Translations under genes and position numbers: made by a program | NCBI RefSeq assembly: GCF_945859685.1 | Contig: NC_079148.1 | Span: 36,901,946 to 36,965,945, forward strand | Source of the DNA: Eupeodes corollae | Taxonomy: Eukaryota; Arthropoda; Insecta; Diptera; Syrphidae | DNA length: 64,000 nucleotides | Direction of reading: 5' to 3' | The notes under the pieces: generated by a model | What the model was told of the DNA's origin: nothing | What the model saw: the letters and a program-made list of their open reading frames with translations, nothing else | Databases searched by the model: none | Part shown: piece after piece, positions 23,701 through 34,834 of the stretch | How the letters are laid out: each line of letters starts with the position of its first letter | Numbering within the stretch: position 1 is the stretch's first letter

Positions 23701-26700
23701 CATGACCCCCCCCTGGGAGATAATTTGTTTGCTTTTTCGTAAGAATTCCCTTCAATTCAAAACTAATCGTATTGCGTCAATGGATATGACCCCCATTATA
23801 TTTTGAATTATTTATTTTTTTCTATATGAAAACAACATTTGTATTTTACTTCCTTAAACTTTGTTGCTAAAGGTACTACTTTTGACTGGAGATTGGACCA
23901 GGTACAAAATTAGAATAGGATATTCAGCCCTATTCCAAAAACACAGCACAAATTCATCAACTTTTGACCAATTGACGATCCAGGGGGGGGGTCATATGAG
24001 CCAAAAAGCTTAAACAGTTAAGTTGTATAAGTAAAGATTTCATTTAAAGATTTATTAGTAATTTGACGACATTTATCAAAAATTGGTTTGCTGTCAAAAA
24101 CAACTCAAATTTTTATTTTCTCTCAATTTAGAACTTGATAAAAAACTTTAGTCATGCTTTAAATTATTTTCATAAGAAATGTTTCTAAGAAAAAGAGCAA
24201 TTATTCAAGTTCTTAAGAAGAAACCTTGAATAAGAGATCATCAATTTTATGTTAAGTTGCCTTTGAATTCTTACGCTATCCTTCAACTTTATTATTACAT
24301 TTTTTGGACACACGTAAATAGTGATTATTGAAGTGATTTTTACTGCGACATATAGGAACTATATAGCAAGTTTTGCATAAGTAAACAATTTCAAACTAGA
24401 GTTTTTATTCAAATATGACATTACGACGGTAGAGAAGTCGAAAAAAGTGGGTACCTAGATTCCTTCCGTCTGTCTGTCTTTTCTGACCCCTACAGTCCAA
24501 ACAAGTTCTGATTGCAATTTAGACATTCAGCTGATTAGTGTAGGGAGTTTTTATCATTTCATTAATACAAAAAATAACAGCAGTCCCCACACAAATTTTT
24601 TGGTTCAAACATGTGAATTTTCTGAAACTTTCTCAAAATTGTCTGTACTTAATTTGGCTTCTTTCTACAACAAAAACATATTTTCGTATTGCTGCAGAAG
24701 GGTACCCCTCAAAAAAATCTTTATTGTCTCTAGAACTAATGGAAGAATCATTTCAAAATTCTTCTCTTTCTCTAAGCTATTGTATTTTAGCTCTTAAATA
24801 TGGCATATTTAGACAACCGTTCGAATCTTGAAATGCTTTCTAAATAATTTGATAGCTAAAGTTGTCATTTTTAGCAATTATTAAATTTTGTTAGCATCCT
24901 TTACAAAACATTAGAGAACATTTTTAAGCGGTGAGTAAAAACTCATCTAAGTGTGTGATGTTTGGTTCTCGATATCTCGTGTACAATAAAAGATATTGAC
25001 TTCAAATTAATTTCATTCATCCGATTTGTGTTTGTTTATGTAAGAAATAAAAACTTTTAAGAAATGCGACTGAAATTGGTTTTCGACTAAAAATCTCATT
25101 AAAAAAAAGTATAATTTGAAACTTTTTCACTATATTCAAAATATAGTTGGTAATTTTTAAATGTTTAGGAACAATTCAATTGACAACTTTTTTAACAAAA
25201 CACGAAACCTTCAATTTTCCCAGCCTCTTTTTTTTAATTTTGCTGTTTTGTTTAATATTGTTATGAAAATTTATTAAGAACTAATGTTACTGTTAAAAAA
25301 GGTATTTTAAATAAAATATGAACGTATTTTATTTAATTTTAAACAAATTTCACACATATGAATAATGCTGTTTTTTATTTTGATTATTTTGTACTAAACG
25401 CATTAAAGAAATATTTTCCAGTCAATTTATCTAAAGTTTAGCAAAATATGAACACCAACATTTTGTGTGAGATGAAAAATTTAAACTAATTTTGTGTCTT
25501 TGTTTTCATAATAGTTTACTCGAAAACCACATCTTATAAGTGTTTTGTTGTTCTTAAAGGTTTTCGTGTTTTGTTAAAAAAAGTTAACGACACATTAAGT
25601 GGAAAACCAATTTTTACGAATTTAAGCAGCATTTTTTTAAAGTTCTTATTTCATATATACAAAAAATAACAAGACTTTAAAAACAAAATTACGCATAGAA
25701 TAAAATCATTTTGAAGTGAACATCTTCATTTATTTACGAAATCAAAATTAATTGTTTACCAATTTTCAAAAACTGATTATTGGTTTTATAAAAAAATTAC
25801 TGAATGCCAAAAACAATGTTTTCTATAAGATGAAATCAGTTTAAAGCTAATATCTTTGCTTTTGAAAACATATTAAAGACGAAAATATTTTTCTTTTTCA
25901 CCAACTTGTTAATTCTTTATTTGTATCTTTCTCAAAATTTTATCAGATGTCCAAAATGCTATTCTCAATGCATACAATTATTTTGGAAATTATTTTTTGA
26001 AAAATATTTGAGTTGACAGTCATTTTTTTCAGTTTTTTTTTCAAAATTATACTAATTTGGTATTGTGGGTCAACGAAAAGGTTCAATTTTGTTTTCAATT
26101 TGCTATAGCAAAAAAAACACTCACTTAATTTTTTGAAAGTATTTCCTACATCTTTCGGTGTTATTATAACGAAAAAATTGTCTCCAACGTACGTGTACAT
26201 AAGGACAGATTTATATTCTAAAAAATAAAACTTGTTTTCAATCAGCAGCTAGGAGAAGTTGTTAATTATTTTCAAAAGAAAATTAAGCGACTTATAATTT
26301 CCAGTAAACTTTTTCGTTTAAGATGTTTAAGATTTAACCGAGATAATATGTTTAAATTATTGAAGGTTGTAATTGAAAACGCGTGCCTCAAAAAATAATA
26401 TCAAACAAAGTTGAAGATAACAATTTTGTTCGACTTCACAATGTATTCAATAAATAAAAATGTCCCACTTTAATGGAAATGGAGTATTATATAAATAAAA
26501 ACACTTTCTTCTTCTTAAACTTATAATCACACTTACAATACATATTCCAGATGCAAAGGCAACTAGCCAACCCCATCCGCCATCTGGTGCAATAAAATTC
26601 TCACCCAAATCACTTTTATCGCGACGTTTCTTCTTTTTGGCTGGTTTCAGTCTTGGAGGTTTTGGCACCGAATTGGCTTTGTGAATATCAAGCTTAAGTG

Positions 26701-26746
26701 GAATTCTTGTATGGTCGATATTTTGTTTCTTGTCATTTTCATTCAT
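17746..26746 (-). CDS. MCT-C: monocarboxylate transporter-like protein (SLC16 family), 5 exons
   Basis: The exons in order of translation are 26746-26537, 20666-20540, 19966-19823, 19749-18631 and 17933-17746, which give 595 residues. Phases and the sizes of exons 2 and 3 (127, 144 nt) equal those of MCT-A and MCT-B. A lysine/arginine-rich N-tail (about residues 34-44, PAKKKKRRDK) precedes DGGWGW at 55-60. The TM5 motif YFKIKRRAATAYQFTVAG is at 178-195. The TM6-TM7 loop is longer than in the other two (about 240-378), with Ser/Thr-Pro stretches and an acidic run. TM8 keeps the Asp-x3-Arg pair (D435, R439, in CDMAIRF) linked to proton and substrate movement in MCT1. The C-tail is acidic (YEEEEENE). 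Intron 1 is 5.9 kb and packed with mobile DNA. It probably works as a plasma-membrane carrier; the substrate is unknown. Confidence 0.93.
21366..21851 (+). repeat. repeat family R, left-end copy (R-a)
   Basis: It starts with the family hairpin (AACTTCC CAAA GGAAGTT), then GTAATTGGTCCGATTTG, the GTGCGTGCGTGTG microsatellite at about 21480 and the TATTGTAACGTAATACCA segment. It is cut at 21851 by a Helitron. A right-end-like piece at 24950-25240 may be the other half. Confidence 0.6.
21852..23668 (+). mobile_element. Helitron, 5' end and N-terminal part, truncated
   Basis: It begins TCTTATATATATAAAAGAAAGTCGC, followed by an AACTCGAGAACG.CTG.ACCGATT segment, as in many insect Helitron 5' ends, and sits after an A. 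Helitrons start with TC and leave no target duplication. Coding remnants of the Helitron replicase N-terminal region follow (see 22438-23668). No helicase region or CTRR 3' end was seen, so the element is truncated. Confidence 0.75.
22438..23668 (+). pseudogene. Helitron protein, N-terminal (Helitron-like N) region, broken
   Basis: MPRPTRSNLSQRSRNAIRQR at 22435-22495 opens a basic, Gln/Arg-rich segment as in Helitron proteins. Then come MDVVCQHC (near 22780), LCCLSGKVKLPLLVPPPEPL (about 22835), QKYNVCFQMTSFGA (near 22960), and after a non-matching gap of about 170 nt (23037-23210) QIFHCIGSL, KFLQIYFM, LVRLFKTALERMPSDDYKVV (about 23390-23450) and SYDALQYPLMCW. All are typical blocks of the Helitron-like N domain. 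Frameshifts near 22710, 22830 and 23610 and stops disable it. The HUH nuclease and helicase are not present. Confidence 0.8.
23672..23990 (+). mobile_element. hAT-like terminal sequences (MITE remnants)
   Basis: CAATGGCGGATCCACGGGGG at about 23670 and CAATTGACGATCCAGGGGGG at about 23966 both look like the GC-rich ends of hAT elements (CAGTGGCGGATCC type). Between them is AT-rich noncoding sequence. I see no transposase and cannot define exact borders. Confidence 0.4.
24345..24600 (+). repeat. dispersed repeat family B, copy 3 (holds the empty Tc1 site)
   Basis: ACATATAGGAACTATATAGC followed by AAGTTTTGCAT, then GACGGTAGAGAAGTCGAAAAAAGTGGGT at about 24424 and a TCTGTCTGTCTTTTCTGACCCCTACAG stretch. 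The same order is found at 55940-55958 plus 57576-57790, where a Tc1 element interrupts it at the TA. It is noncoding. Confidence 0.75.
24950..26440 (+). repeat. AT-rich repeat with right-end features of family R (R-b), then noncoding
   Basis: At 25030-25240 the order AAATAAAAACTTTTAAG, TTGGTTTTCGACTAAAAATC, AACAATTCAATTGACAACTT and CCCAGCCTCTTTTTT matches the right part of the R copy ending at 30.5 kb. From 25240 to 26440 there are further AT-rich segments with repeat-unit-like pieces but no clear border. No gene was seen. Confidence 0.45.
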
Positions 26747-26803
26747 TTTAATGTTGAGTGTGTAGAGGTGGCTTGAATCACAATCGATTTATGTAGATAA
26801 GTC
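26747..26803 (-). other. 5' UTR part of MCT-C with a likely splice acceptor
   Basis: Reading the minus strand, a run of T followed by TAG ends at 26804, and 57 nt of leader follow to the ATG at 26746. This looks like an acceptor, so the gene probably has a noncoding first exon further right, which I could not locate. Confidence 0.45.
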
Positions 26804-28840
26804 CTAAAAAAATATAATTATATATCACAAATTAGAAAAAGGAAATATTAACAAATTTTTAGAGACATGACAATAACTATTACTTAATATTTATTTTTAA
26901 AGAAGACTTTATTTGTCGTCCCCCGTCAACAACGATGACGGTAAATTTTCGTTCTAATTAACTAAATTCAGTATTTATTTTCCTTAACATAACACACCCT
27001 AGTTAGGGGAGCTTTTTTGACACTTATTGTTAGATTAGATTATTGTTGGTGGTATTAAATTAATGAATCTTGCTGACGTGAAAACTTATGGCGTATGCCT
27101 AGCGAATCATGTCCGCTTTATTTTTTCATATAATGTTTTAGTCTTACAATCATTCTACAATAATTAATCTCAATATATTATTGTGTAATTTGCGATTATT
27201 TTAATCTCGCGAATAATTGTATTTATTTATTGTTTTCTGTAAGAATGCCCTGCATCAACAATGACGCACTGTTTATGACATGTTAATTTTTTTGTGCAAC
27301 ATTGTGATTATTTGAATGGAAGAGTGTTGGCGTTATAATTACTAAATCATCATTTTATTCCCACACAAAATATTAACTTATTTATAACTGAAAATCCCAA
27401 TGTTTTATATCATTTCTTTATGAATGGTCTAAAGTAAAATTATATTCAACAGTTAATTATACCACAAATAAAAGAAATACAAAAATAAAACAACACGAAA
27501 CAATTTTATCTTAGCGTTCAAAAAGTCAAGGTCTTGAGCAGCAAAAGAAGCATAATAACGAATTGATCAAATTCATTGCACTTAATGGATGTAAGATAAT
27601 GAAATGGAAACAATTGAAACGGCCGGCGTTATACGAGTATGTGTATGTAGATAAAAATGTAATTTAAGAACTGATACTGTCATTCAATAATGACAGGTTT
27701 GATATAGTAAAGTATATTATTATAGTGTATTAATAACTTCAGATGTAATGATGCATGTATAGTTTAAAAATATAATGAATAATTTTCTTATAACAGCTAT
27801 TTGGTTATAAGAGAAAAAAATCATGACGTCTATCAAAATATATTTATAGGTAGTATTTTACTTGAAAATAAAATAGAAAGATTAAAATTTTTCATTCGGA
27901 AAAATGTTCAAAACAAGCATCTAAATAAATATCAAGTTCAAGAATATATACGCATGTATTTTTTGTTTATATTTTTTTTTATCAATAATTTTAAGAAATG
28001 TAGGATATTATATTTAATATAATTTCATTCTAAGACGATGAACGTTTTTGACATTTCGTTAAATTCAACAACACAAACAATGAGAAATATAAGCAAAAAT
28101 TGTAAAATGAATATTTTGTAAATGTAAATGATATAATTTGTAATAAGTCAGTTTGACAATAATAGAACTTTGCAGGCAAGACTTTGGTTTTTGTAAAAAG
28201 AACGGTCAACAGATATTTTATAGAAATTTAAGCGAAAAACATAACAACAAAAAATTCAATAGGTTAAACTAAGTTCAAAGCAAATATTACAATATTTTAA
28301 GCGATTTAGTAAAATTTTAGAGTTAATTTAGTAAAAATGATTTAGCTTATTTTCAAAAAAATATAGGTTCGTTCTTTTGATTCGTGTTCAACTTAAATAT
28401 CTTGGTAACATTAAAATACGCAAAATAATTGTATACGTGTATACAAAAAATACTACACAAAATTGGTAAAATGTAATGTTCGATGCGACTATCATGAGAA
28501 TATATGGAGGTACTGTTATTTTTTTACAAGAAATAAAAACTTTCAAAATATACAACTTAAATCTTTTAAAATTTAATTTTGACTAAAACCTCGGGAACAA
28601 TAACAAATATTGAAATCAAACTTCTTTTATCATTTGCAACATTGTTGCTAACTTAATTCATTTTTGAGAAAAATCCTATAGACCGCTTTTTTCCAAAACA
28701 CGAAAGTTATGTAAACAAAAACTGATAAAAATGGGTTTCGACTGAAGTATTATGCTAGCAATTATTTTAATATTGTTATTAATATTTTGTAAGACTTTTA
28801 GAAAAACTGACAGATTAGTACGATTGCGGGAAGTCTCTTT
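26804..28840. other. AT-rich stretch right of MCT-C, no gene seen
   Basis: It probably contains the promoter and noncoding first exon of MCT-C, but no TATA-Inr pair or donor stands out. Open frames here (for example 27801-28022) are Lys/Ile/Phe-rich by composition and have no domain. Confidence 0.4.
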
Positions 28841-30543
28841 TTAACTTTCCATAGGAAGTTATTGTTAGGGGCCCTACATGTCAAATTGAAAATTTTGAAA
28901 TTTCTCGACGTTTCAAGGTCCCTAGAGTCGAAATAAAAGATTTTTAGAAAGATGTCTGTGCGTGCGTACGTACGTTCGCGACGTTTTTTTCGGCGTCCAT
29001 AGCTCAAGACCCAGAAAAGGCATTCACTTCAAATAAATTTTGTTATACAGATAATAACGCAGAAAGATGCAGAAAGGGCTCTCAAGAAAATTGCATGGGC
29101 GTTTTTTTTGCACCATAGTAGTTTAAAAAAAGGTAAACATTTTGATTTACCTTAAATATCTTACGAACCAAAAATGCTAGAGACTTGAATTAAATTTTAT
29201 ATAATATATTGTAACGTGAGACCAAACAAGTATATTTAAAAAAAATCAAATTTAAGGGTTTTTTTATAAATCAAAAAAAAACTGAACAAAAAAATTGTCA
29301 CCTTGAAAATTTTACGAGCAAAAAATGATTTCATCTCCAATACAATTTTGTGCCACGAAAAATAAGGTTTTTAACATCTGGTAAAATTTTGTGAAAAATC
29401 GAATTGGCAGTTTTTTTATGAAAAATGAAAACCTAAAAAAAGCATTACTCAAAGTTTGTAAATATTGAATTTCGACTCAAATATCTTTTCAATAGTTTAA
29501 GATTATGGCTTTGAACTAATTTTAACTTATAAGAAATATTGTTTTCAACATTCAGAAAAATGTTGAGAAAAATCGAATTGACAGTTTTCTTACAAAAAAT
29601 AAAAACCTAATATCTCTTCAAAACTTTGAGATATTGGCTTTAAACTACTTTTTTCTATTACAAAATATAATTGCCAGTATTCAGTAAAATTTTGAGAAAA
29701 ATCGAATTAACAGTTTTTTTACAAAAAATATAAACTTGAAAGAAAATTTAACAAAAGTTAATAAAAATTTATGTTCGACTCAAAATATCTTTTAAAAACT
29801 TTTAGGTCATGACTTTCAGCTAGTTTCAAATTATAATAAATACTGTTTTCAATATTCGAAAATTTTGAGGAAAATCAAATTGACAGTTTTTTTTTACAAA
29901 CAAAAAAAAACAAAAACCTAAATAAAAAATTTTTTAAATGATGGTAAAAATTGATTTTCGTCTCAAATAGCTTTCCAAACTTTGAGATATTGGCTTTAAA
30001 CTACTATTTTCTTTTAAAAAATATTGTTTTTCAACGTTCAGTAAAACTTTGAGAAAAATCGAATTGACAGTTTTTTTTACAAAAAATAAAAACTTAAAAG
30101 AAAATTTAACAAAAGTTGGTAAAAATTGTTTTTCGACTCAAATATCATTCCAAACTTTGAGACATTGGCTTTAATCAACTTTTATCTTTTAAAAAAATAT
30201 TGTTGGTCACACTCAGTAAAATTTTGAAAAAAATCTAATTGACTGCTTTTTTTTACAAAAAATTGAAAGCTGACAAAAAAAACAGTACTAAAACCTCGTA
30301 AGTAAAAATTTTACTTACTTAAATTTTAAAAATGCTACTAAAATTGGTAAACAATTTTTTTCGACTAAAAATCTATTTAACAAAGATAGATTTTCAAACC
30401 AAACTATTTCTTTATATGAAAAATATTCTTGGTAATTTTAAAATTTGTAAGAATAATTCAACTCAAACTTTTTTTTTCACCCAACACGAAAACAGACGGG
30501 ATGGGAAGTTATCAGTGTGGGTCGTATCCGGGTCTCTTTTTTC
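28841..30543 (+). repeat. repeat family R, long copy (R-1)
   Basis: It opens with the hairpin AACTTTCC ATA GGAAGTT, then the GTGCGTGCGTACGTACG microsatellite at about 28957, then AT-rich units anchored by ATCGAATTGACAG at about 29398, 29572, 29701, 29874, 30058 and 30233. Spacing is mostly 173-184 with one short 129 unit. It closes with CAGACGGGATGGGAAGTTAT and a GTGTGGGTCGTATCC segment at about 30493-30530. It is noncoding. Long frames inside are by-products of the repeat. Confidence 0.8.
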
Positions 30544-30545
30544 AT

Positions 30546-31689
30546 TTTAGTTTTTGACTTTATTGTCAACAATTTTTAGGGCAACAAAGTCTTATATCAT
30601 TCTGGATTTTATTGCACTCCTGACTGTTTTGGACCTTACTAAATTGGCCTTACTCATGCAACTAATTTTAACTTGTAACTATCATATTTCTGTGGTTAAA
30701 ATCACAAAATAGAAATGCTTACTTTTAAAAAATTCAAATTAATGAGATCTTTCTCAATTTATCGTTCTAACATTTTTCTAAAATTTCGCTAGAAAAAACT
30801 TATTGTATTGTAGAATCCACACCCTAATGAACTAGTTATACCCAAATGACATTCATATCAAGTATCTATAAATTATACAATGAAATCAATGCACTTCAGC
30901 TTACAAAAACTCCTGGAACACTCGTCACTGCCAATTCTTCTTTAATTCTTACTAAATGTATTTGTTGTGGTACTTTTCCATAAATTAAAACTATAGTGTC
31001 AATGGCCGGCTTAAAGCAATGCAGACAATTTAATTTCTATATGTACATACAAAAACACATAAAGGAAAGAACTATAGTTATAGTTAAATTAAATTTATAT
31101 TTTGTTTGTTTAATTCATATCAATTAAATGAAGCAATCAAGAATATTTTACATTGTGTAGAATTGGTAGGAACTGGATAAGTTTTGATTGATAAATATAT
31201 TTTTTTATTTACATTTCTTGAGTATGTAATGCACGTATAGATACATTTAAATATATGTTGCATTTAAATTGTCATCCAAATAGATAATTTTCTAATGATA
31301 TAGATATCTAATAGTTCATCAAATAAAATTAACGTTGTTTAAAAACAATTCAAATGAGTATAAAATAGTATTAAGAACTTTTTTTGATGTTTTGTTTTCA
31401 CTTCCTTTCTAAGTTAAGGAATTTTGACATGAAAAAAATTAAAACGTTAAATAAATGTTTTTCCTTAAAATTGTTTCTTTTTGAATAGCTCCGTATTAAA
31501 GCATTTGTCACACATTTGACAAGTTCAAATTATGCAATTACTAACATTGCAACGATTTATGCTACAACAACCCATTACAATTGTTAAAATTCACCAACAA
31601 AAATAGAATTCGAAAAACTAAAGCTCTTTTAAACTGCCCTTTTACATATGTGCACCTTTTTTGGCACAATTGAAACTGAAAACGCGTTA
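30546..31689. other. noncoding stretch between R-1 and a hAT element
   Basis: AT-rich, no coding frame, no repeat border recognised. Confidence 0.4.
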
Positions 31690-31697
31690 GTCGTTCA

Positions 31698-34002
31698 CAG
31701 ACCCCTCATTACCACTGGGCCCACTTGGCACAGGCCCAGGGACCCGCAATCACCAGGGGCCCCCACATTGCTGAAACATTACTTAACCTCTATTGGTCTA
31801 TAGAGGTTAAAAAAAATATTTCGATACAATTTTAGATGCATAATGAATGATCAGAATTTCCTTTCTGAACAATTTAAATCACATTCCCTGCGAAATTATA
31901 TGTACATATGTGGATCCGAGAAAAAGAAGAAACCTAAACAACAGAAAAAATGAATTGAAAAATTACTAAAACTGACATCGTATTTCACTTCAATTGCAGG
32001 AGAAACGTCTGCAAGTAATTAATAATAATCAATACATTATTCCCTGCACTTATCTACACCTTACTGAAAAGGGGACTTACATAGTCAAAAAATGGTTTCA
32101 CATTATGATTTCATGAATAAAATTCGGCATTACCAATGACCATAGAATCTTTAACAATTTTCCATAGTAATTGCATATTTTAGACAAATAGACTTTCCAT
32201 TTAATTTTTCAGCAATAAAGTGCCGTGGATTTAACGGACTGTGGACACAAACATGAAATCCCAATTAATGCAGCTACACTGTGAAATTATAATACAAGGA
32301 ACATTTTCATTTATGAATATCAAACATCGTTGTATTCGTATGTGTTCAGACTTATTGTGAAATTTTTATTTTTTCGGAAATCCCAAAAAGTGAGGCTCGC
32401 AATAGGTCGTCATTATTTATTTAATTCGGAATTAGCTATTCTATTATGATTTAGGAATTTCTAATGATACACTAATTTATGATGTTAGTTTGTATGGAAA
32501 TTCAGAACAGAGCTGCTCTTAATAAAACAAAGCAAGCAACGTATAGTTACGATCTCTTAATTTTTACTTATTCATTGTTTATTTTCAAAATCCAGTTTTA
32601 CACAGAAATTTCAATGCGCTTTGATGCCTAGTGTCCAAACTTAGCTTCCAATTACTGAAGTTTTTGGAGGATCATGACATTTCGATAACAGATTGATAAC
32701 AGATTTCAGGAAGCAACCAAATTCTTTGACATTATTCAAGAATTGTATAACTTCTTTTCGGTATCTTCTCATCGATGGAGTGTATTGACTGCTCATTTAG
32801 GTCCAAAAAAAGTTTTAAAAAGTCTTTCTCAAACAAGATGGTCGACGCGACGCGAGCTGATGCAGTAAGCGCCTTACATAAAGGTCATCAAGAAATTGAA
32901 GAAGCTTTGATGTCTACAGCGAACGATTTAGGACAGGCACGAGAGGCTTCGGAGGAAGCATTTAGTCTTGGCAAAAAAATGTCCAAGCTTCAATTTACCA
33001 TACTTACAGAACTTTGGAACTCTGTATTGCAAATAATTAATAAAACAAGTACTTTATTTCAAAACCAAAATATTACCCTGGATGTTGCAATAAATTTGCT
33101 GAGTGCAATAGATGAATCTATAATTGGGCTCAGGTCTTTGATTCATCAGGCAGACAAAAAACCAGGATTCCGAATATAAGGACCTTTAGGAAAGGATTAG
33201 GTGCAGAAGCTCACGCCATACTTTTTTTGACGGCTCTGGACTCTCATTAATTCTGACTGGGAAAGAAAGATTTAAAATTGAATCCCTTCTTCCATTGTCG
33301 ACACACTAGGCGATCATTTGAAATAGACAAAGATTGGCCAACGTTTTGACTTTTTTTTTCGATTAAAAAATCTGAATTCAGAAGACTTAAAGAGAACTGC
33401 AAATCTTTTGCTAAATTTTACACCGAAGATGTGTACAGAGATGAACTACATGCTGAATGCCTGTATTTAAAAGACTACGTAAAAAATTAGTTGACACGAA
33501 AATGAAAAAACTGACAACATTGTAGAGCTTTATAGTTTTTTAAAAACTAATGAAATTGAATATGAATTTTCAAATGTTGAAATTACACTAAGAATTTTCT
33601 TCAGTATGATGTTGACCAATTGCAGTGTGGAACGTTCTTTCTCTTAATTAAAAAGATTCAAAAACGATCTCAGAGCTACAATGATTCAAGAAAGATTGTC
33701 ATCTTTGTCGCTTATGTCAAGAAAGCGACGTTCTTAGAGGCATAGATTTTAAAGATGATATTTTTTGTTTTTATTTTTACTTTGTTTATGTTTATGTTTT
33801 AAATGCTGCAATAACTAATTATCTTTTTAATGAATTAAAAAAAATGTATTTATCTCAAAAACAAAAGGAATGAATATCAATTCAAATCTATGGGGTTTTT
33901 TTCTGTATGCCTTTATTACATAACATAACATTTTATATAATCATAAAGGGGCCCCATTTTCGAAAAGTGCCCAGGGCCCCCAAAAGGGTAAAGACGGCCC
34001 TA
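31698..34002 (+). mobile_element. hAT-superfamily DNA transposon, degenerate, with 8-bp target duplication
   Basis: GTCGTTCA at 31690-31697 is repeated at 34003-34010, the 8-bp duplication expected for hAT. The left end starts CAGACCCCTCATTACCACTG and the right end in reverse starts TAGGGCCGTCTTTACCC. Both lead into GGGCCC-rich subterminal sequence (CTTGGCACAGGCCCAGGG and GGGGGCCCTGGGCAC). Transposase remnants lie inside on the + strand. Length is 2305 bp, shorter than an intact hAT of this type, so the 5' coding part is largely lost. Confidence 0.85.
32775..33750 (+). pseudogene. hAT transposase remnant (ZMYM/DUF4371-type)
   Basis: The frame at 32775-33179 (VDATRADAVSALHKG near its middle, LQFTILTELWNSVLQIINKT and an AINLLSAIDE segment) matches the alpha-helical insertion region of hAT transposases of the kind found in insect ZMYM-like copies. 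Further right, NCSVERSFS at 33618-33644 followed by a stop and then the LRATMIQERLSSLSLMS block is the hAT C-terminal dimerisation motif. Stops and frameshifts separate these parts. The N-terminal zinc finger and most of the DDE core are not readable. Confidence 0.7.
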
Positions 34003-34379
34003 GTCGTTCAAAAATAAAAACAGAAGATTGTCGCTGATGCCCGCAGTATCAACGAAAACTTGAATTTTTTATTCCTTGTTGATCCTTCGATAAAGCAAAC
34101 GATATTACATCGTTTTTTGCATAACGGCTTAGTTTTTAAGAATTTTAAAGTTCAGCTGTCACAATAACTCAGTAATGAAACCTTTCTTCTGATTTGCTCG
34201 CAAAATCCAAGAATGATTGTTGAAAATTCTTAAAACTCTTAATGTGTCACTGAGGTTTTTAGCTTGCTGGGAGGTGTAATGGACTTTAATTATTTGAAAA
34301 CTAGGATGATGCAATGGTTTCGGTGAATGGAATAAGTTATCCAACTATGTATAATAACTCATTTTTCTATGAGAGACTG

Positions 34380-34830
34380 CTTATGTTAAAATGATTGAGG
34401 TTAAAGAAAAATTCGCCTAGCTAATTCTTGCCTTTTTGAGCTAGAGAAAGACATGTAAGAGACCACCTTAATCACTTCAAATTTGGTGTAAGCCAGATGT
34501 TTTTTGTGACCTGTCACGTGGTATCATAGTTTAGTTAGTTCTGGTAATTTTATTACTTACTCTATGACATGGCACCCAGCAAAGGTGAATATTAAACTTT
34601 TGTGCGATCTCCATTAAAGATGATCGACAATTCTAGAGTTTGAAGTGATAGTGATATGAAAAATATGGAGATCAGATTTTAATATCACGTTTTCTTTAAA
34701 CCAGGACAATACTTCTTTATAGCCAACAGTTTCGCCTTCAAACACTCTACAATGATTGGGAAGGTGGAATGAGAGACTTAATTTTAGCAACAAGGAGTAC
34801 ACGCCTCCACGAACCCCCTCATTTGTTTTA
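34380..34830 (-). mobile_element. LOA-like retrotransposon fragment (RNase H part)
   Basis: The minus-strand frame 34802-34614 contains LKLSLSFHLPNHCRVF, GYKEVLSWFKENVI and KSDLHIF, which parallel the RNase H region of LOA-1 (LKLSLSFRLPNHCSVF, IKEVLSWLKENVI, TSDIRIF). Flanking pieces near 34430 and 34500-34600 resemble the adjacent C-terminal part. It is a short, decayed copy. Confidence 0.65.
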
Positions 34831-34834
34831 AACC

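Noticed and set aside
28798..29007. Minus-strand frames sharing an ARTDIFLKIFYFDSRDLETS-like peptide at 28798-29007, 45845-46078 and 60729-61019 (a decayed form at 59856-60125), as a possible gene family
   Set aside because: They lie over the same left part of family R. The peptide is alike because the DNA is a repeat; there is no domain, and each frame differs in start and length.
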